9,041 bases of DNA from CAZKEG01 sp964601575 (GTDB lineage Bacteria; Desulfobacterota; Thermodesulfobacteria; Thermodesulfobacteriales; Thermodesulfatatoraceae). The stretch is taken from the NCBI GenBank assembly GCA_964601575.1, contig CAZROA010000102.1, forward strand, positions 1-9,041, read 5' to 3'. Both the position numbers and the translations under genes were made by a program. Below are positions 5,763 through 9,041 of the stretch, piece by piece. The notes beneath the pieces are model-generated. The model was not told the origin of the DNA, did not search any database, and worked only from the letters and a program-made list of their open reading frames with translations. Position 1 is the first letter of the stretch. Each line of letters starts with the position of its first letter.

Positions 5763-6448
5763 CAATCTTCGGGATGAAAGGAATATCCTACTCCATAATG
5801 GGTTCTAATAAGCTTTCTCTCCTGATCACCGATCTTGTTCCGGAGGTGATTAATGTGCACGTCGACTATATTGGTATTACCTACATAGTCGTAACCCCAA
5901 ACGCGATGAAGTAAAGTCTGCCGGGTAAAGACCCGTTTGGGGTGTTTCATAAAGAGTTCTAATAATTTGAACTCGATAGGGGTGAGCTTTAAGGGCCGCC
6001 CAGAAAGGGTGACCTCTCTGGTTTCTAAGTTCAAAGAGAGATCACCCCTAATGAGGACCGTGGCTTCTTGCTTCCGGCCATAGCGTCGTAAAAGGGCCCT
6101 GACCCGGGCTAAGAGCTCTTCAAAATTAAAGGGCTTGGTCAGATAATCGTCTGCTCCGGCATCAAGACCAGTTACCCGATCCTGGACCTCCTTCTTGGCA
6201 GTGAGCATGAGAATGGGAAGATCGAATCCCTTGGCCCTTATCTTCCGACAGAGCTCAAAGCCGTCTATATCCGGCAACATTATGTCCAGGATTAGCAAAT
6301 CCACGTCTTCTTTTTCCAAAAGAGAGAGCCCCTCTCTTCCGGTTTCTGCGGTAAAGACTTGATAGCCTTCGTACTTAAGACCGGCCTTTAAGAGCTCTAA
6401 AATAGTCGTCTCATCTTCGATGATAAGGAGCTTGTTTTTTTCAGACAT
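5762..6448 (-). CDS. OmpR/PhoB-family response regulator
   Basis: This 228-residue regulator has a receiver domain (about 5-118) and a winged-helix DNA-binding domain (about 130-226). The receiver has the acidic pocket Glu11/Asp12, phosphoacceptor Asp55 in L-I-L-D-I-M-L-P-D, the switch residue Thr83 and Lys105 in L-T-K-P-F. The effector domain has the family pattern L-T-P-I-E-F-K-L-L (145-153), the R-V-W-G-Y recognition region (172-176), V-D-V-H-I-N-H-L-R-N-K-I (185-196) and the C-terminal wing G-V-G-Y. It should bind DNA as a dimer when phosphorylated by the kinase encoded directly downstream. The ATG at 6448 has AGGA six bases upstream. It has its own candidate promoter and a 5' leader of about 73 bases; autoregulation is plausible. 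Subfamily (PhoB, CusR, ArlR and so on) cannot be decided. Confidence 0.96.
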   Translation of the reverse strand: MSEKNKLLIIEDETTILELLKAGLKYEGYQVFTAETGREGLSLLEKEDVDLLILDIMLPDIDGFELCRKIRAKGFDLPILMLTAKKEVQDRVTGLDAGADDYLTKPFNFEELLARVRALLRRYGRKQEATVLIRGDLSLNLETREVTLSGRPLKLTPIEFKLLELFMKHPKRVFTRQTLLHRVWGYDYVGNTNIVDVHINHLRNKIGDQERKLIRTHYGVGYSFHPED

Positions 6449-6480
6449 TTTGGTTCCTAAGCACTATGATTGAGGTTAAC

Positions 6481-6511
6481 TAAGGCTTGCCCTTAAGAAC
6501 TGTATTAAGGG
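6481..6511 (-). promoter_or_regulatory. Two mutually exclusive hairpins in the response-regulator leader
   Basis: On the minus strand CCCTTAA (6511-6505) can pair with TTAAGGG (6496-6490). The same TAAGG (6495-6491) can instead pair with CCTTA (6485-6481) across GCAAG. The two structures share 6490-6495 and cannot coexist. They lie in the predicted leader, about 33 bases before the start codon. This could be an attenuator-like or translational switch, but the stems are short and no T-run follows. Confidence 0.3.
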
Positions 6512-6527
6512 TAAAAAATCGAGTGAT

Positions 6528-6556
6528 TTTATTCAATTTAAATTACTGTGTTTCAA
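6528..6556 (-). promoter_or_regulatory. Candidate promoter of the two-component operon
   Basis: On the minus strand TTGAAA (6556-6551) and AATAAA (6533-6528) are separated by 17 bases and match the -35 and -10 consensus at 5 of 6 and 4 of 6 positions. The element lies in the AT-rich gap after rsmG. Transcription would begin near 6521. The plus-strand heptamer TTCAATT occurs at 6532-6538 and 6552-6558, overlapping both promoter boxes, and may be a regulator-binding repeat. Confidence 0.45.
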
Positions 6557-6588
6557 TTAATTTTGCAAAGAAAAAGAGTAAGTTTGGA

Positions 6589-7275
6589 TCAATTCGGGCT
6601 TATTTTAACGATACTACGTTGGTCACCGGTGAGCGGAAGTCGAAAATTATATCTTTTAAGGCGGAGAGCGAGAAACTTCTTGTTCAGTATTTCTATTTCT
6701 TCCCTCACCCGTGGCCCTTTCATGGCCAGAAGGAAACCCGTTTCTTGAAGAAGGGGCCTAGATAACTCCCATAATTTATCAAGGGAGCACACCGCTCGCG
6801 AAACCACCGCGGCAAAATATTTGCGGGGTAAGGGATCATCTTTGCCCACCGTGGTCTGAAGGATTTTAACCCTTTTTAGACCTAATTTACCAACTACGTA
6901 ATGTAAAAAAGAGACAGGGCGTTTCCTTGCATCCACTAACCAAACCTCTTGTTCTGGCCGAACAATCTTGATAACCATCCCCGGGAGACCGCCTCCGGTC
7001 CCCAGATCAAGGACAGGCCCATTTTCGGGAAGGAAGTCTAAGATGATCAGACTATCAAAGAGGTGTTTGACCACGAGATCTTTCGGGGTCTTAAGACTGG
7101 TAAGGCCAAGGGGTTCGGCAAAGGCTGAAAGCTCTTCGAGAAAGAGGAGAAGCTTAGTTTGTGTCTCGGAAGAAAGATTTATCTTTAGCTCTTTTAGACC
7201 TTCTTTCAGATAGTAGGCGGCTTCAAGGCCAAAATCTTGTCTTTTAAGGCGCCTTTTGGTGTTTTTGACATCCAT
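6589..7275 (-). CDS. rsmG: 16S rRNA (guanine(527)-N7)-methyltransferase RsmG
   Basis: RsmG (GidB) uses S-adenosylmethionine to methylate N7 of G527 in the 530 loop of 16S rRNA in the cytoplasm. The 228-residue product shows the family marks: H-L-F-D-S-L (71-76), the SAM-binding V-L-D-L-G-T-G-G-G-L-P-G (88-99), an acidic strand with V-D-A-R-K-R (114-119), S-R-A (159-161) and M-K-G (185-187). It is a little longer than usual (about 205-215) because of a basic N-terminal extension. I place the start at the ATG at 7275, which has AAGGA four bases upstream. A GTG at 7296 would add seven residues but has only GAGG eleven bases away. It diverges from the exporter gene with about 57 bp between starts. 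No usual partner (mnmG, parA) is next to it. Confidence 0.94.
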   Translation of the reverse strand: MDVKNTKRRLKRQDFGLEAAYYLKEGLKELKINLSSETQTKLLLFLEELSAFAEPLGLTSLKTPKDLVVKHLFDSLIILDFLPENGPVLDLGTGGGLPGMVIKIVRPEQEVWLVDARKRPVSFLHYVVGKLGLKRVKILQTTVGKDDPLPRKYFAAVVSRAVCSLDKLWELSRPLLQETGFLLAMKGPRVREEIEILNKKFLALRLKRYNFRLPLTGDQRSIVKISPN

Positions 7276-7292
7276 GACATCCTTAGTAAACT
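7265..7292 (+). promoter_or_regulatory. Candidate promoter of the msbA-like gene
   Basis: A perfect -35 hexamer TTGACA (7265-7270) is followed after 16 bases by TAAACT (7287-7292), a 4 of 6 match to the -10 consensus. Transcription would begin near 7299, about 34 bases before the ATG. The element overlaps the start of rsmG on the other strand, so the two genes could interfere with each other. Confidence 0.5.
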
Positions 7293-7332
7293 GCACCGGG
7301 CAAAAGACCTCAAGGAAGGGCTCAATTTCTGT

Positions 7333-9041
7333 ATGTCACAAGGCTCTTTTAAAAAATTATGGCAACTAATCCGACCTTATTGGCCACTCCTTGCCCTTTC
7401 GGTGGTCTTTAGTTCTGTTGCCTCTCTTTTTTCCGGCTCTGTGGCCTGGTTGGTAAAACCCCTTTTAGACCGGGTCTTTCTCGAAAAGAACTATTTTTAT
7501 CTGAAATTTTTGCCTCTAGGCATCGTCCTTCTCTATTTATTGAGAGGGATTTCGGTCTTTTTGCAAGCCTATTTCATGCGCATGGCGGCCTTGCGATTGA
7601 TAAATGACCTACGAAAACGGATTTACGAAAGGATTCTTTTCCTTCCCCTGAGTTATGTCAACCGCGAGACCTCCGGGCGACTCATTTCCCGGGTGATCAA
7701 TGATACCTCCATTTTAGAAATGGCTCTTACGGATGTTTCACGAACCTTTTTTCTAGAAGGCCTAACGGTGATCATCCTTACAGGTATTGCCCTTTGGCGT
7801 CGGTGGGACTTGGCCCTGCTGGCCTTTACGGTCTTTCCTTTAGTAGCTTTACTTTCCCGAAAGCTGGCCCAAAAGACGCATCGAGCAAGGCACTTAGCCC
7901 AGCAAGAAATGGCTGACCTGACAAGCTGTCTCTCTGAGAGCCTGATAGGCCTGCGGGATATCAAGATATTTTTACAGGAATCTTTTATGAAAAGCCGCTT
8001 TGATAAGGCGGTTAAGGCCTTTTATCGTTTTTCCTTAAAGCTCACCAAATACAATGAAGGAACCAAGTTTCTGGTCAATCTGTTGGCTGGTATCGGAGGC
8101 GGTATCGTCTTTGCCTATGGTGGCTATCTCATCATCAATAAAATTATCACTCCGGGTGATTTCTTTTCGGTGCTTACCGCCATTCTCATGGTCTTCAATC
8201 CGGTAAAGAAGCTTTCAGCAGCCTACAACAAGGGACACGAATCCCTGGCTGCGGTGGAGAGGCTGGAAGAGATTCTGCTTCTGCCTCAGGAAAAATCCGG
8301 CCATGAAAAGGCCCAGGCCCCCAAGAGGGGCATTTATTTCAAACACGTCTTTTTTAAATATCCGGGTTTTACGGAACTCGTCCTCAAAGACATCAATCTC
8401 TCCATCCCAGTAGGAAAGATGGTAGCCTTAGTTGGCCCTAGCGGAGCAGGGAAAAGCACCTTAGTTTCTCTCATTCCTCGCTTTTATGATCCAACCTCTG
8501 GAATGATCACCCTTGATGATACTGATCTGAGGAAATTTGATCTTAGTTCCCTTAGAAAACTAATAGGCATCGTTTCTCAAGATATCGTCTTGTTCAATGC
8601 CACGGTGGCGGAAAACATAGCCTTTGGAAGGCCTGAGGCCAGCAGAGAAGAGATCATTCAGGCGGCCAAATTGGCTTATGCCCACGAGTTCATTGAGGAA
8701 TTACCTCAAGGGTATGATACTATTTTGGGCGAAAAGGGATTCAACCTTTCAGGAGGGCAGAGACAGAGGATCGCCATTGCCCGAGCCATCCTAAAAAATC
8801 CTCCGATCTTGATCCTTGATGAAGCGACAAGCCACCTCGATGCCGTATCCGAGCGCCTGGTACATCGAGCCTTAGAAGAGCTCATGAAAGGCAGAACAAC
8901 CATCATTATTGCCCATCGGCTTTCCACTATTGTCAAGGCCGATATAATAGCAGTAATGGATAAAGGAGAAATCGTCGCTACCGGCAAACACGACACACTG
9001 ATCAATTCTTGCAAAATATATCAAAAACTCTATGCTTCTTT
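7333..9041 (+). CDS. msbA: MsbA-type lipid A/lipid exporter, ABC transporter with fused ATPase (partial at 3' end)
   Basis: This is a half-transporter, membrane domain then ATPase, that as a homodimer flips lipid A-core or related lipids across the inner membrane. 569 codons are visible without a stop; MsbA proteins are about 570-600 residues, so only the last few are cut off by the window. The membrane domain (about 15-310) includes the conserved S-G-R-L-I-S-R-V-I-N-D-T segment after the second helix. The ATPase domain has Walker A G-P-S-G-A-G-K-S-T (368-376), Q-loop Gln416, signature L-S-G-G-Q (472-476), Walker B I-L-I-L-D (492-496) with catalytic Glu497, and switch His528. The D-loop reads S-H-L-D where S-A-L-D is usual. 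The ATG at 7333 follows AAGGAAGGG by 12 bases. The substrate is inferred from similarity; a different lipid or drug is possible. Confidence 0.88.
   Translation, partial: MSQGSFKKLWQLIRPYWPLLALSVVFSSVASLFSGSVAWLVKPLLDRVFLEKNYFYLKFLPLGIVLLYLLRGISVFLQAYFMRMAALRLINDLRKRIYERILFLPLSYVNRETSGRLISRVINDTSILEMALTDVSRTFFLEGLTVIILTGIALWRRWDLALLAFTVFPLVALLSRKLAQKTHRARHLAQQEMADLTSCLSESLIGLRDIKIFLQESFMKSRFDKAVKAFYRFSLKLTKYNEGTKFLVNLLAGIGGGIVFAYGGYLIINKIITPGDFFSVLTAILMVFNPVKKLSAAYNKGHESLAAVERLEEILLLPQEKSGHEKAQAPKRGIYFKHVFFKYPGFTELVLKDINLSIPVGKMVALVGPSGAGKSTLVSLIPRFYDPTSGMITLDDTDLRKFDLSSLRKLIGIVSQDIVLFNATVAENIAFGRPEASREEIIQAAKLAYAHEFIEELPQGYDTILGEKGFNLSGGQRQRIAIARAILKNPPILILDEATSHLDAVSERLVHRALEELMKGRTTIIIAHRLSTIVKADIIAVMDKGEIVATGKHDTLINSCKIYQKLYAS

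Noticed and set aside
7653..7964. Minus-strand open frame inside the exporter gene
   Set aside because: Arginine/serine-rich shadow of the plus-strand coding sequence, which carries clear ABC exporter features in the same stretch.

Overview
The window reads as an ordinary stretch of chromosome from a Gram-negative, probably thermophilic bacterium with mid-range GC. An MsbA-type lipid exporter implies an outer membrane. A bacterial archaemetzincin-like protease, a Uma2-family nuclease and short or overlapping gene junctions would fit a Thermodesulfobacteriota-like lineage. That placement is inference from gene content; there is no rRNA or other decisive marker. No phage, insertion sequence, CRISPR array, tRNA or rRNA was recognised.

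Layout from left to right. Positions 1-252 hold no gene I can support, only a few short inverted repeats. A Uma2-family (DUF820) nuclease gene (253-801, minus) and an archaemetzincin-like protease gene (1020-1559, plus) diverge from an intergenic region rich in inverted repeats, with plausible promoters facing both ways. The protease gene then collides tail to tail with tlyA, sharing 21 bp. tlyA (1539-2288) lies 24 bp downstream of an ion-transporter-superfamily membrane protein gene (2313-3383, TTG start). Before that comes a perfect 9-bp terminator-like hairpin and a secreted proline-rich protein gene (3448-4206). Next are a histidine kinase (4320-5762) and an OmpR/PhoB-type response regulator (5762-6448), joined by a TGATG stop/start overlap, and then rsmG (6589-7275). 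All genes from tlyA to rsmG are on the minus strand. rsmG diverges from an msbA-like ABC exporter gene (7333 to the end, plus), which runs off the window only a few residues before its expected C terminus.

Functionally there are two rRNA methyltransferases (RsmG on 16S, TlyA on 16S/23S), one two-component signalling pair with its own candidate promoter and a leader that can form two exclusive hairpins, a secreted proline-rich protein just downstream that may be its accessory or output, an anion or Na+/H+-type transporter, and lipid A/lipid export. Several start codons were moved from the longest open frame to better-supported sites (archaemetzincin, proline-rich protein, kinase, RsmG).

No clearly new biological system is evident. 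The most unusual items are the protease with a compacted archaemetzincin zinc signature, the inverted-repeat-rich divergent region in front of it, and the proline-rich secreted protein with an apparent duplicated beta-rich motif beside the two-component system.
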